Assembly (NCBI GenBank): GCA_902762295.1
Contig: CACWNX010000001.1
Location: 214,702 to 278,701 of the forward strand
Direction: 5' to 3'
Source: an uncultured Pseudomonadota bacterium
Lineage (GTDB): Bacteria; Pseudomonadota; Alphaproteobacteria; Rs-D84
Length of the DNA: 64,000 nt
Shown here: positions 19,556 to 27,969 of the stretch, one piece after another
Position numbering within the stretch: position 1 is the stretch's first letter
Layout: each line of letters starts with the position of its first letter
The notes under the pieces: generated by a model
Told to the model about the DNA's origin: nothing
The model's input: only the letters and a program-made list of their open reading frames with translations
Databases searched by the model: none
Translations under genes and position numbers: made by a program

Positions 19556-20570
19556 ATTCACGAATAAATCGCCAAATCTTGTCTCGCAGTTTATACATTT
19601 CTTTATTCGGAACAAAATCCAAAGCACCAATTTTATAGAGTTTATAAAAACATTCGCGGGCGGCATTTAAATCAGATATGTCTTCAAGGTATTGAACTTT
19701 ATCAAATGCGCGCGCGATAAAGAACCACAAGAAATTTTTATTCCACATACTGAACTGATACGCATTTGCTTTATCATGATATGCCAAAAATGCATGTTCT
19801 ATTCCGCGACATAAACTTTGCATAATACGAAATTGGTTTGCCGCCAAAACAATACCGCCAAAATTCGGACGATAAAAATACAACGGTAATTTTAAAATTG
19901 TCACCCGCGGATTCTTTAACATGACCTCACTCCACCATGGGAAATCTTCAAATAAAATTCCTTTTACAAACGGGACATCTGCAATCAAACCACGCCGGTA
20001 CAAGTTTTTCCAAACCTGACAATGTTTTATTAACCATGAACGATGGAAATTGAACAAATTATGTGTACGTTCGGTCGCATATTTAAATATATCGTTGGTT
20101 GACAAACTGCACACACAGGAAGGACGGTATTTATAATGCATTGCGATTGGCACCAGGTCATCGGTATTCAACCCAAGAAAATGGCGAACCATCAAATACG
20201 GACGATAAAACCGGTCGTATCTAAAAGACACAATATCCGTATCATCGCGTTGCGCCATATAGTGGGCGATTTCCATTGTTTGTGGATGTATAAAATCATC
20301 GCTGTCCAGAAACATTATATATTCACCGGTTGCGTGTTTCATTCCAACATTACGCGCATCGGACAGGCCACCATTTTCTTTGTTAACAACAACAATGCGT
20401 TTATCGTGGGCGGCATATTCCGCCAATATTTTATCACAGTTATCGGGACTGCCATCGTTTACACATATCGCCTGCCAATCGGTAAAGGTCTGGGCCAGAA
20501 CACTATCAAGACATCTGCGCAGATATCTTTCAACATTATATACGGGGATGATTATTGATATCGTCGGCAT
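19554..20570 (-). CDS. family 2 glycosyltransferase (338 residues)
   Basis: This is a GT2 enzyme with the N-terminal block IIIPVYNVERYLRRCLDS, then CVNDGSPDNCD and the metal site FLDSDDF. A long C-terminal region ends with the VPNKEMYKLRDKIW type of helix. A near-ideal ribosome site (AGGAGGT) lies before the ATG at 20570. An in-frame GTG two codons earlier is less likely. A perfect sigma70 promoter lies about 40 bases upstream. Its 5' end shares a 42-base identical stretch with the next GT2 gene (20511-20552 against 21409-21450). Confidence 0.88.
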   Translation of the reverse strand: MPTISIIIPVYNVERYLRRCLDSVLAQTFTDWQAICVNDGSPDNCDKILAEYAAHDKRIVVVNKENGGLSDARNVGMKHATGEYIMFLDSDDFIHPQTMEIAHYMAQRDDTDIVSFRYDRFYRPYLMVRHFLGLNTDDLVPIAMHYKYRPSCVCSLSTNDIFKYATERTHNLFNFHRSWLIKHCQVWKNLYRRGLIADVPFVKGILFEDFPWWSEVMLKNPRVTILKLPLYFYRPNFGGIVLAANQFRIMQSLCRGIEHAFLAYHDKANAYQFSMWNKNFLWFFIARAFDKVQYLEDISDLNAARECFYKLYKIGALDFVPNKEMYKLRDKIWRFIRE

Positions 20571-20576
20571 AGACAC

Positions 20577-20643
20577 CTCCTAGGAATTTGTAAACATCCT
20601 CACGCAGATTATACCATTTATTGGGAACATTGTCAAAGCTCTA
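20577..20643 (-). pseudogene. remnant of a glycosyltransferase 3' end
   Basis: Between two GT2 genes, one frame of the minus strand reads SFDNVPNKWYNLREDVYKF. This parallels LDFVPNKEMYKLRDKIWRF at the C-terminus of the GT2 gene ending at 19554. The similarity also holds at base level (shared GCTTTG, GTTCC, AATAAA, CTGCG blocks). No open frame joins it to the upstream gene, so it looks like debris from a lost or truncated glycosyltransferase. Confidence 0.6.
20608..20636 (-). promoter_or_regulatory. perfect-consensus sigma70 promoter
   Basis: On the minus strand TTGACA (20631-20636) and TATAAT (20608-20613) match the consensus at all twelve positions with a 17-base spacer. Transcription would start near 20600, about 30 bases before the GT2 ATG at 20570. 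It lies inside the glycosyltransferase remnant. Confidence 0.75.
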
Positions 20644-20697
20644 TTCCAAGGATTGCTTTATAACCTATTGTATATGGCTATAAAATATAACATTCAT

Positions 20698-21468
20698 CTA
20701 AAATCTCCGAAAAAGTTTACGCAAAAACCACAATATTTGAACATGATATTTGCGAACAAAATCGCGTTTGTATTGTTTCGCTTGTCTGTATTGTTCTTTT
20801 ATTTTTTTATGATGCATTTTATCACGATTGTTCAATGCAGACATATCGTTAAACATATAATGATAATAAACACCCGGAACAAACCCTATACTGTCCGCAT
20901 ATGAAATCGCATTTAATACAAATATTGCATCCTCTTGGGATATTAGTTTTATATCAAACCTAAGGCCATTTTGTTTTATAAAATTTGTCTTAAACAAATA
21001 TCGCCACACATAACCATCCGTCAACACATATGTATTACGCAATTTTTTATAAATTGTATTCACCACAGATTTTGATTTATATATAATATCGCGCGCATAT
21101 TTTGTATTGGTGACAAAACCACTGCAAACCATATCTAAACCAAAAGATTCTGCCATCTTAACCATTTCTGCATAGTATCGTGAATCTATAAAATCATCCG
21201 CATCCATAAAATGAATATATTCCCCATTGGCATGTTTAATACCATCATTTCGCGCCGCCGACACACCAGAATTTTTTTTATTTATCACGATAAAACGACT
21301 ATCACAATCGGCATATTCATCCAATATTTTTTTACTGTTATCGGTACTGCCATCATTTATACATAATACTTCAAAATCTGAAAAAGTTTGCGAACGCACA
21401 CTGTTCAAACATCTGCGCAGATATCTTTCAACATTATATACGGGGATGATAACAGAGATTTTCGGCAT
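20698..21468 (-). CDS. family 2 glycosyltransferase (256 residues)
   Basis: This GT2 enzyme has IIPVYNVERYLRRCLNS, CINDGSTDNSK and the DAD metal site in FMDADDFID. It is about 80 residues shorter than its downstream paralogue and ends in a basic tail (LWFLRKLFRRF). A remnant of a GT2 C-terminus lies just past its stop, which may mean that it lost its original tail. Its ATG coincides with the stop of the upstream glycan gene at 21468, so the two are coupled. Confidence 0.85.
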   Translation of the reverse strand: MPKISVIIPVYNVERYLRRCLNSVRSQTFSDFEVLCINDGSTDNSKKILDEYADCDSRFIVINKKNSGVSAARNDGIKHANGEYIHFMDADDFIDSRYYAEMVKMAESFGLDMVCSGFVTNTKYARDIIYKSKSVVNTIYKKLRNTYVLTDGYVWRYLFKTNFIKQNGLRFDIKLISQEDAIFVLNAISYADSIGFVPGVYYHYMFNDMSALNNRDKMHHKKIKEQYRQAKQYKRDFVRKYHVQILWFLRKLFRRF

Positions 21469-22361
21469 TATATGTCCTTTTTATTTATAACAAAATCCGC
21501 AAAACTGTTTGGAACGACTGCTGATGAATCACAATATGTTAATTTTTGAAAAAACACATTATTTGATAAAGAATTGAAAATATTTTTGTCAAATGGTTTA
21601 TCCCATAATTCCCATCGCATTATATGCGTAGGGTCTTGGTCAATACGCAACATTTTTTTAAAATATTTTTTCGCACGCACATCATTTTCCACTAATGTTT
21701 TAAATAATAATTGGTGAACAAAATAATCCATCGCATGATTATTATTTTTCCAGTATTCAAAAATCATTGCCCGCCATGCCGCCAACAAATACGAACCGCG
21801 CCGCGCCCGGATAAAACAGTTTTGAACAAAACCATATCCCCAAACATTACCAGCCATGTACATAAAGAAATCTTGGGCTATAATATTATCTGGAATTGGT
21901 GCGGTGACAAATGCAGTCGCATCCAACCATATTCCACCATAGCGATATAATAATTCAACACGACATATATCGGCAAAGTGCGCATTTTTTATTAAGCCAC
22001 ATCTCCGCTTTTCCATAATATAATCTGGCAAAGTTATATATTCAAACAAACTCTTTTCATCAAGAACAACCAATTTTTGCTTGCAATTTTGTCGCACACT
22101 GCGAAAACACGACTTAACTAAATCTGGCGCACTATCTTCGCCCTGCAACCAAATTGTAAATATTTTATCTGACCCGTTTTGTATAGATTCATCTGGAACA
22201 TTTTTTGTTGCAAACAGATACTGTTTCAAATACTGGGGGACTAAACGCCCCAAAACATTTCCACGAATCGCCCTGCGTCGTTCGCGACTGCGCCAGGGCC
22301 AGTTAAAGATGTGTGCCTCCATTACAATTTTGAATCGTGTAAACCAATATTTAATATTCAT
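21468..22361 (-). CDS. capsular polysaccharide synthesis/GT32-like glycosyltransferase
   Basis: The 297-residue protein resembles the capsular polysaccharide synthesis (Caps_synth/GT32-like) group. It has IFTIWLQGEDSAPDLVKSC near the start and the sugar-binding RYGGIWLDATAF, where the LDA replaces the usual DxD. GYGFVQNCFIRARRGS follows. I chose the ATG at 22361 because AGGAAA lies just upstream. An earlier in-frame ATG would run into the recA stop region. It is the first of three minus-strand glycosyltransferase genes and overlaps the next by one base. Confidence 0.75.
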   Translation of the reverse strand: MNIKYWFTRFKIVMEAHIFNWPWRSRERRRAIRGNVLGRLVPQYLKQYLFATKNVPDESIQNGSDKIFTIWLQGEDSAPDLVKSCFRSVRQNCKQKLVVLDEKSLFEYITLPDYIMEKRRCGLIKNAHFADICRVELLYRYGGIWLDATAFVTAPIPDNIIAQDFFMYMAGNVWGYGFVQNCFIRARRGSYLLAAWRAMIFEYWKNNNHAMDYFVHQLLFKTLVENDVRAKKYFKKMLRIDQDPTHIMRWELWDKPFDKNIFNSLSNNVFFQKLTYCDSSAVVPNSFADFVINKKDI

Positions 22362-22398
22362 CGGTTTCCTATTATGTAATATGGACACCATCGGATTT

Positions 22399-23469
22399 TT
22401 AATCATCCGATGGCATCACATTATCATCATCATCGGATGGTCCGGTGGTCATTTCTTCGGCAATACCATTTGCACGCGCCATAATTTTATCCAGCAATTC
22501 TGCCTGGGCATCTGGATGTTCTTTTAACCATTGACGGGCATTTGCTTCACCCTGACCGATTCGTTCATTGTTATACGAATAGAAACTGCCGGCCTTGTCT
22601 ATAAAGTCATACTTTACACCCATATCTAATATTTCACTTATCCGGGAAATACCTTCGCCATACATAATTTTAAAGTCAACGGTACGAAATGGCGGCGCAA
22701 CTTTATTTTTAACAATTTTAACACGCGTTTCATTACCAATAACATTTTCTTTATCTTTTATTGCCCCCGTACGGCGAATATCCAGTCGCACCGATGCATA
22801 GAACTTTAACGCATTTCCACCACTGGTTGTTTCTGGATTGCCAAACATAACACCAATTTTCATACGAATCTGGTTGATAAATATCAACAATGTATTACTG
22901 CGCGAAACACTGCCTGCCAACTTTTTCAATGATTGACTCATCAGTCGCGCCGTGGTTCCAACAAAACTGTCACCGATATTTCCTTCTAATTCGGCCTTTG
23001 GTACCAGTGCCGCAACCGAATCGATGACCACGACATCAACAGCCCCAGATTTAATCAGCGTATCTGCAATTTCCAACGCCTGTTCACCCGAATCAGGTTG
23101 CGATATAATCAGGTTTGCAACATCAACCCCTAATTTTTTTGCATAACTTGGGTCCAGGGCATTTTCGGCATCTATATACGCACATGTTCCGCCTTTTTTT
23201 TGTGCCTCGGCGACGGCATGCAATGCCAATGTTGTTTTACCACTGCTTTCAGGTCCATAGATTTCAACAATGCGTCCACGCGGATAACCACCAATCCCCA
23301 GCGCAATATCTAATCCCAACGAACCAGAAGATATTGCCTCTATATTTTGTTGAGAACCATCACCCATTTTCATGATGGCTTCTTTGCCAAATTGTTTCTG
23401 GATTTGTGCCAGTGCCGATTCCAATGCCGGATTTTTTGCCGGTGTATTTGTCACTTCTTTTTTTGCCAT
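22399..23469 (-). CDS. recA: recombinase RecA
   Basis: RecA forms filaments on single-stranded DNA, drives strand exchange and stimulates LexA-type self-cleavage. The 356-residue protein has the Walker A motif [10 protein letters not shown], the Walker B region [15 protein letters not shown], loop 2 with [16 protein letters not shown], and an acidic C-terminal tail ([11 protein letters not shown]). The ATG at 23469 follows AAGGGG. An upstream in-frame ATG is not supported. A promoter with a 17-base spacer lies just upstream. No alphaproteobacterial GAAC-N7-GTTC or GTTC-N7-GTTC LexA box is apparent in the gap. Confidence 0.98.
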   Translation of the reverse strand: MAKKEVTNTPAKNPALESALAQIQKQFGKEAIMKMGDGSQQNIEAISSGSLGLDIALGIGGYPRGRIVEIYGPESSGKTTLALHAVAEAQKKGGTCAYIDAENALDPSYAKKLGVDVANLIISQPDSGEQALEIADTLIKSGAVDVVVIDSVAALVPKAELEGNIGDSFVGTTARLMSQSLKKLAGSVSRSNTLLIFINQIRMKIGVMFGNPETTSGGNALKFYASVRLDIRRTGAIKDKENVIGNETRVKIVKNKVAPPFRTVDFKIMYGEGISRISEILDMGVKYDFIDKAGSFYSYNNERIGQGEANARQWLKEHPDAQAELLDKIMARANGIAEEMTTGPSDDDDNVMPSDD

Positions 23470-23494
23470 GTAAAACCCCTTTTCTTGTTTTGGA

Positions 23495-23523
23495 ATCATA
23501 CACAGAAAAACCACTACTTGCAA
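23495..23523 (-). promoter_or_regulatory. predicted recA promoter
   Basis: Minus-strand TTGCAA (23518-23523) and TATGAT (23495-23500) are 17 bases apart and directly precede the recA leader. The -10 matches five of six and the -35 four of six. The box lies just after the stop of the upstream transporter gene. Confidence 0.55.
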
Positions 23524-24708
23524 TTATTTTTTAGAAATTAAAACCAATATTGACATAACCCCAATCGCCGCTGTAACGAACCAAACCGCCGATGTGACAC
23601 CAAACAAAGTGATGCAGCCCGCCCCAATAATTGGTGCAACAACATTAGGCAAATTCGCACTGGTTCGAAATACACCATAAAACCTGGACTGCTGGGACTT
23701 TTTTGTGTTATCAAAGAACAACAAATCATGCACTGGTTCCATAAATGCACCAGAAATCTGCCATAAAACAAAGATTGCCAACAATGGAAAACCGGTCGCA
23801 AATGTCGCCCATACCGAAAACGCAGCAAACGACCCAAACCCCAGTATTAGCCATACATTTTTGCCAAATCGGCGCACCAATCGTCCCATAACTTCGGACA
23901 GCAACAAATATGGTATAATGCCAAGTGTAAGAACCAATCCCAGTGTATCTTTGGAAAAACCGTTTTCAATAACCACAATCGGCACATACAGATATCGCAT
24001 TGCACGCAACGAATAGAAACCAAAATTCACTGTATATGCACGCAACATACCTGGGGTCCGAAAGAATGCCATCGCATTACGCCACAATGCACGAACTGTC
24101 CGTCGCGGATTCACCGGTTTTATTTGTCGTTGCGCCTGGGACAAATGGAAATATTTAAAAAACGCCCATGCCCCAAGATATATCGCCGAAGACAAAAAAA
24201 ACGCCGACCGATTACCAAACTTGGTTGCAACCATAACCGCCAACATTGGTGCAAATAATGCGCCAATATTCGTCCATAAATGGTACCGTGAATTTAACCT
24301 TGCCATACCGGCATTTCCGGCAAAATCCGACATAAACAACGGTATCAACATTGCCGTCATTGTTATTGCAAAACCACTGGTATAATCCAGCACAATAAAT
24401 GTTCGTGGCAATACAGAAAACCCCATCATTGCATAGCACACAACCAACATCAGTAACGAGAAATAAAAAACTTTTACCTTTGAAAACTGGCGAAATATTT
24501 CATGTGCAAACAACGCAGTAATCATACAGAACACAGAATAAATCGCAACATAAATACCAACAATCGCAGAATTTTGAAAAATACTTAATATAACCAGTGA
24601 ATAAACCGCATTATAAATACCATCGGCGAACCCAGTAAAAATCCCCAGGTTTGCAAATGAAAAGCCACTAACCGAACTGCGCACCGAAATATACTTATCC
24701 TTTGCCAT
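23524..24708 (-). CDS. major facilitator superfamily transporter
   Basis: This is a 394-residue inner-membrane protein with about twelve hydrophobic segments in the two-bundle MFS pattern and a basic central loop (LSQAQRQIKPVNPRRTVRALWR). The N-terminal 20 residues are hydrophilic. Motif A is degenerate. DNTKKSQQSRFYGVFRTSANL, in the second half, resembles drug-efflux type MFS proteins, but the substrate cannot be assigned. It sits alone between secB and recA on the same strand. Confidence 0.8.
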   Translation of the reverse strand: MAKDKYISVRSSVSGFSFANLGIFTGFADGIYNAVYSLVILSIFQNSAIVGIYVAIYSVFCMITALFAHEIFRQFSKVKVFYFSLLMLVVCYAMMGFSVLPRTFIVLDYTSGFAITMTAMLIPLFMSDFAGNAGMARLNSRYHLWTNIGALFAPMLAVMVATKFGNRSAFFLSSAIYLGAWAFFKYFHLSQAQRQIKPVNPRRTVRALWRNAMAFFRTPGMLRAYTVNFGFYSLRAMRYLYVPIVVIENGFSKDTLGLVLTLGIIPYLLLSEVMGRLVRRFGKNVWLILGFGSFAAFSVWATFATGFPLLAIFVLWQISGAFMEPVHDLLFFDNTKKSQQSRFYGVFRTSANLPNVVAPIIGAGCITLFGVTSAVWFVTAAIGVMSILVLISKK

Positions 24709-24766
24709 AAAATCCCTTCCTGCATCGTGTGATTATATCACAAATTCACACAAATCGCAAAGGATA

Positions 24767-24792
24767 CAAAAAACGCACCAAATGGTGCGTTT
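24767..24792 (-). terminator. intrinsic terminator of secB
   Basis: A perfect ten-base inverted repeat (24771-24780 with 24783-24792) stands directly after the secB stop. On the minus strand it is followed by a run of T. The two-base gap between the arms means that the real loop uses part of the stem. Confidence 0.8.
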
Positions 24793-24796
24793 CAAA

Positions 24797-25234
24797 CTAT
24801 TTTGCGTCTGGCTTTTGATTTCTTTTTTCGTACAAATCCGCAAAATCAACCATCTGCATCGCAAAGGGTGGAAACCCAGATTCGGCGGTCAAACGCGTCA
24901 CCAATGCACGCACAGACGGGAACAACAATGTTGGAACATCTATTAACAGAGTACGTTTCTTTACTTCTTCATCTTTTTCTTCTTCCATTTGCACTAGCCC
25001 TGAATAAGTTGTTTCAATCAAAAATATTGATTTAGAATCGGCCTTTAATTTTGAATGAATTTTTGTAATCAAATCAACCATATAAAGATTCTTTTCTGAA
25101 CCTTTGACCTGCATATCTATATTTATTTCCAATTCGGCCTGACCATTGTCTTGTTTAAAGAATAAATCTGGGACATTTGGGCTTTCAAAAGAGATATCTT
25201 TCAAAAATTGCGATATGATATTGAACTTTGCCAT
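24797..25234 (-). CDS. secB: protein-export chaperone SecB
   Basis: SecB keeps secretory proteins unfolded and hands them to SecA. The protein is 145 residues, typical for the tetrameric chaperone. Diagnostic parts are QFLKDISFESPNVP near the start and the strongly conserved FPSVRALVTRLTAESGFPP. The ATG at 25234 follows AAAAGGAGCAA. It diverges from mltA, with an inverted repeat between them. Together with yajC-secDF this indicates a full post-translational export route to the envelope. Confidence 0.96.
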   Translation of the reverse strand: MAKFNIISQFLKDISFESPNVPDLFFKQDNGQAELEINIDMQVKGSEKNLYMVDLITKIHSKLKADSKSIFLIETTYSGLVQMEEEKDEEVKKRTLLIDVPTLLFPSVRALVTRLTAESGFPPFAMQMVDFADLYEKRNQKPDAK

Positions 25235-25265
25235 ACGATTGCTCCTTTTTTTATGACTCGTTTTA

Positions 25266-25284
25266 TGATAATATAGCATTATCA
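25266..25284. repeat. inverted repeat in the secB/mltA divergent promoter region
   Basis: TGATAAT (25266-25272) and ATTATCA (25278-25284) form a perfect palindrome with a five-base spacer, midway between two divergent start codons. It could be a regulator site, or a chance product of A/T-rich promoter sequence. Confidence 0.4.
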
Positions 25285-25314
25285 GTGGATTTTACAAGTA
25301 GGAGAGATAAAAAA

Positions 25315-26421
25315 ATGATTAAACGAATAAATATACGAATTTTCTATAATATTATTGCGGTAATAACCGGAATATTCTTGGCATCGTGCGATTTATCAAC
25401 ACCAACGCATACCGGCGATGATTCGGTCATTCCGGAAAAAAACTTTAAAAAAGTATCGTTTTCGTCCCTGCCCGACTGGGAAAAAGATGATGTTCGTTAT
25501 GCTCTCCAGGCTTTCAGAAATTCTTGCAAGGCAAAAATTAAATACAAAGGCACTATTATTCCGGACCCGGTATTATTTGAAGAAAAATGCAATATGTTGC
25601 CCAGTGCCAGCGCCGACAACGCAACCGTTCGTGCATGGTTTGAATCAAATTTCCAACCATATAAAATATATAATGATAACGGTTCATCAAAGGGAACATA
25701 TACCGGATACTATTCACCGGTAATACCGGGATGCCGGACAAAAACGGCGGAATGTAATGAACCGTTAATGGGAATCCCAACCGACGGCCGCAATTACAAA
25801 GGTGTGCCAAAAAAACAAATTGTTGAAAAACAAATTGGACGCGTTCTGTATTGGGCGAACATTGTTGATGTCCAAAACATTCAAATTCAAGGCAGTGGCA
25901 TGTTAAAACTTGCCGATGGAACAATGGTAAAATTAAACTTTGCCGCGGTAAACGATATGCCATTTAAATCTATTGGTGAACAACTGCGCAATCGTGGTAT
26001 CCGACCCGAAGGCGGATATTCCGCCGATGCGGTTTGGAAACATTTAAAGAAGAACCCCAAACTGGCCAAAGAGGTTATTTATAACAATCCACGATATGTA
26101 TATTTCTATGAATCGGTTCCACCAGATGTAATTGGAAAACTTGGGACACCGCTGTCAAAAATACGCAGTATTGCGATGGACGATTCGCTGTATACATTGG
26201 GATTGCCCGTATACATAGACACAAACCTGTCTAATGGACAAAAGTTCAGACGACTGATGATTGCCCAAGATACCGGCAGCGCAATTCGTGGATATGTTCG
26301 TGCCGACATATTCTTTGGCAAAGGCGATGAAGCATATCAGTATGCACATGGTCAACATGCCCAGGGCGAAATGTACATTTTAATGCCGAAAGAATACAGT
26401 TATGTTAAACCAAAAAAATAA
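25315..26421 (+). CDS. mltA: membrane-bound lytic murein transglycosylase A
   Basis: MltA cleaves the MurNAc-GlcNAc bond of peptidoglycan, forming 1,6-anhydro ends. The 368-residue protein starts with a lipoprotein signal ending in the lipobox FLASC, so it should be membrane anchored. It contains the MltA signatures TGYYSPVIPG, IQIQGSGMLKLADG and the C-terminal 3D-domain block AQDTGSAIRGYVRADIFFG. The ATG at 25315 follows TAGGAGAG. Its 3' end overlaps the next gene by 20 bases. Confidence 0.94.
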   Translation: MIKRINIRIFYNIIAVITGIFLASCDLSTPTHTGDDSVIPEKNFKKVSFSSLPDWEKDDVRYALQAFRNSCKAKIKYKGTIIPDPVLFEEKCNMLPSASADNATVRAWFESNFQPYKIYNDNGSSKGTYTGYYSPVIPGCRTKTAECNEPLMGIPTDGRNYKGVPKKQIVEKQIGRVLYWANIVDVQNIQIQGSGMLKLADGTMVKLNFAAVNDMPFKSIGEQLRNRGIRPEGGYSADAVWKHLKKNPKLAKEVIYNNPRYVYFYESVPPDVIGKLGTPLSKIRSIAMDDSLYTLGLPVYIDTNLSNGQKFRRLMIAQDTGSAIRGYVRADIFFGKGDEAYQYAHGQHAQGEMYILMPKEYSYVKPKK

Positions 26422-26737
26422 AAAAGATTTCACCGTCCGTACTAAACGCCCCCAGAGTATTGCTGGCGCATTGGGTGGACTGTTTAAAATATTCGGTGTA
26501 CGCGCATCCGATTCGGACTTAGTTGCGCGTTGGCCGGAAATTATTGGCAATGAAATTGCAAACCTTGCCGATATTTGCGCGGTAAAAAAAATGAAAAACG
26601 GAGACTATAATATTGTTTTGCGACCACGAAATCCGGCGTATACATTAAAACTGTCATACATGACCGATGAAATAAAAAAACAAATAAACAAATATTTTGG
26701 CGCACCATGTGTCGGCAAAATAAGTTTCAGGAAATAG
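26402..26737 (+). CDS. DciA/DUF721-family protein
   Basis: The 111-residue basic protein matches the DUF721 family. DciA members help load the replicative helicase DnaB in bacteria that lack DnaC. It has LGGLFKIFGV, then VARWPEIIGNEIANL, the family core, and a short C-terminal beta-rich part with YTLKLSYM. It overlaps the end of mltA by 20 bases and is followed by ruvC after four bases. Assignment to DciA function is by family, not shown here. Confidence 0.85.
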   Translation: MLNQKNKKDFTVRTKRPQSIAGALGGLFKIFGVRASDSDLVARWPEIIGNEIANLADICAVKKMKNGDYNIVLRPRNPAYTLKLSYMTDEIKKQINKYFGAPCVGKISFRK

Positions 26738-26741
26738 TGAA

Positions 26742-27233
26742 ATGACAAAACGAATACTGGGGATTGACCCGGGGCTTTTACATACAGGTTGGGCAATTAT
26801 CGAATCGGCGGGCAGCACACGCAAATATATCGCCAGTGGTGTGATATTACCCAAAAAGACCGGCGAATTGGCGGAACGATTAGCGATTATTTTTAACGGG
26901 GTCACCGAACTGTGCAAAAAATTTGAACCCGACGAAGCTAGTATGGAAATAACCTTTGTAAATAAAAACCCACAAACGACACTGATTCTGGGGCACGCGC
27001 GTGCGGCGGCGATGGTGGCAATATCTGTTCAAAACATTCCGGTATTTGAATACGAACCGAATCGGATTAAAAAGATTCTAACCGGCGGCGGTCATGCCGA
27101 CAAAACGGCGGTTGATAAGATGGTACGAATATTATTACCAGGTGCAAATCCAAAAACACCGGATGAAAGTGATGCGATTGCAATCGCCTTGGCCCACGCA
27201 AACACTACACAATTGCAACGATTTATCTCTTGA
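26742..27233 (+). CDS. ruvC: Holliday junction resolvase RuvC
   Basis: RuvC cuts four-way junctions after branch migration by RuvAB. The 163-residue protein has the RNase H-like core with acidic residues in GIDPGLLHTGWA (Asp8), MEITF and DESDAIAIALAH. Length is normal. It follows the DciA-like gene by four bases and its 3' end overlaps the convergent nucleotidyltransferase by 11 bases. ruvA lies 1.5 kb further on, separated by two minus-strand genes. ruvB is not in the window. Confidence 0.95.
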   Translation: MTKRILGIDPGLLHTGWAIIESAGSTRKYIASGVILPKKTGELAERLAIIFNGVTELCKKFEPDEASMEITFVNKNPQTTLILGHARAAAMVAISVQNIPVFEYEPNRIKKILTGGGHADKTAVDKMVRILLPGANPKTPDESDAIAIALAHANTTQLQRFIS

Positions 27234-27927
27234 TGTTTTGATATCTTTGCCAAATAATATTTTGTAATTTATTATCCGATACATGTGATTTCATATATTT
27301 TTTCATATCAGATTCGTCTTGCCTGGTCATATTATAAATTGAATATAAAATATCAAATCCCAATTCTGTTTTTATCTCGTATTTATCCATAAATTGAATT
27401 TGAAATTTTATCGCCCGCATCACCATCTCTGGCACACCATATTGTCCAACAACTTTATTATTAATAAACAACATATTTTGTTGCGAGATTGTTCGTGATT
27501 CTAAAAATTCATAAAAAAACGCAGATGCAATTATTTTATTAGTTTTCATACGATAGAATAAACTGTTGCAATTAAAATCAAAAAATCGTGCAATAATATT
27601 TTCTGGATTTGAAGTATAATATTGAAAAATATCAACAATTCCAAAATCTTTGACTTCATATTTTATTCCGCCCAGTGAATTTTGTCGTATCTTAACTACA
27701 TTTGGATTTCTGGCTATGTCGAGTAGCGGCGATGGTAAAATAATATCTAAATCTTTTGGTTTTATATCATGACCCGATAATTTTCCAAGGACACAATCAC
27801 GAACCGCGCCTCCGACAACACACATGTCTTGCACACCCAACGCATCCGCCACATTACGAACAATATTGGAAAAACTTGACGGAACAGGTATCAAAGATTC
27901 TTGGGTTTTAAAAATGTTTTCTGACAT
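27223..27927 (-). CDS. poly(A) polymerase/CCA-type nucleotidyltransferase head-domain protein
   Basis: The 234-residue protein carries the class II nucleotidyltransferase head: CVVGGAVRDCVLG, then KDLDIIL, the metal-binding acidic pair. It is much shorter than full CCA-adding enzymes (about 400 residues), and the C-terminal helical domains are not recognisable. It may be a stand-alone tRNA nucleotidyltransferase-like enzyme or a toxin-type head. The ATG at 27927 is used. A longer in-frame opening to 27966 lacks a ribosome site. It lies 42 bases after yebC on the same strand. Confidence 0.75.
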   Translation of the reverse strand: MSENIFKTQESLIPVPSSFSNIVRNVADALGVQDMCVVGGAVRDCVLGKLSGHDIKPKDLDIILPSPLLDIARNPNVVKIRQNSLGGIKYEVKDFGIVDIFQYYTSNPENIIARFFDFNCNSLFYRMKTNKIIASAFFYEFLESRTISQQNMLFINNKVVGQYGVPEMVMRAIKFQIQFMDKYEIKTELGFDILYSIYNMTRQDESDMKKYMKSHVSDNKLQNIIWQRYQNIKR

Positions 27928-27969
27928 ATTTGCACCAAATTCAAAATACAAAAACCAGCATTTCAAATT

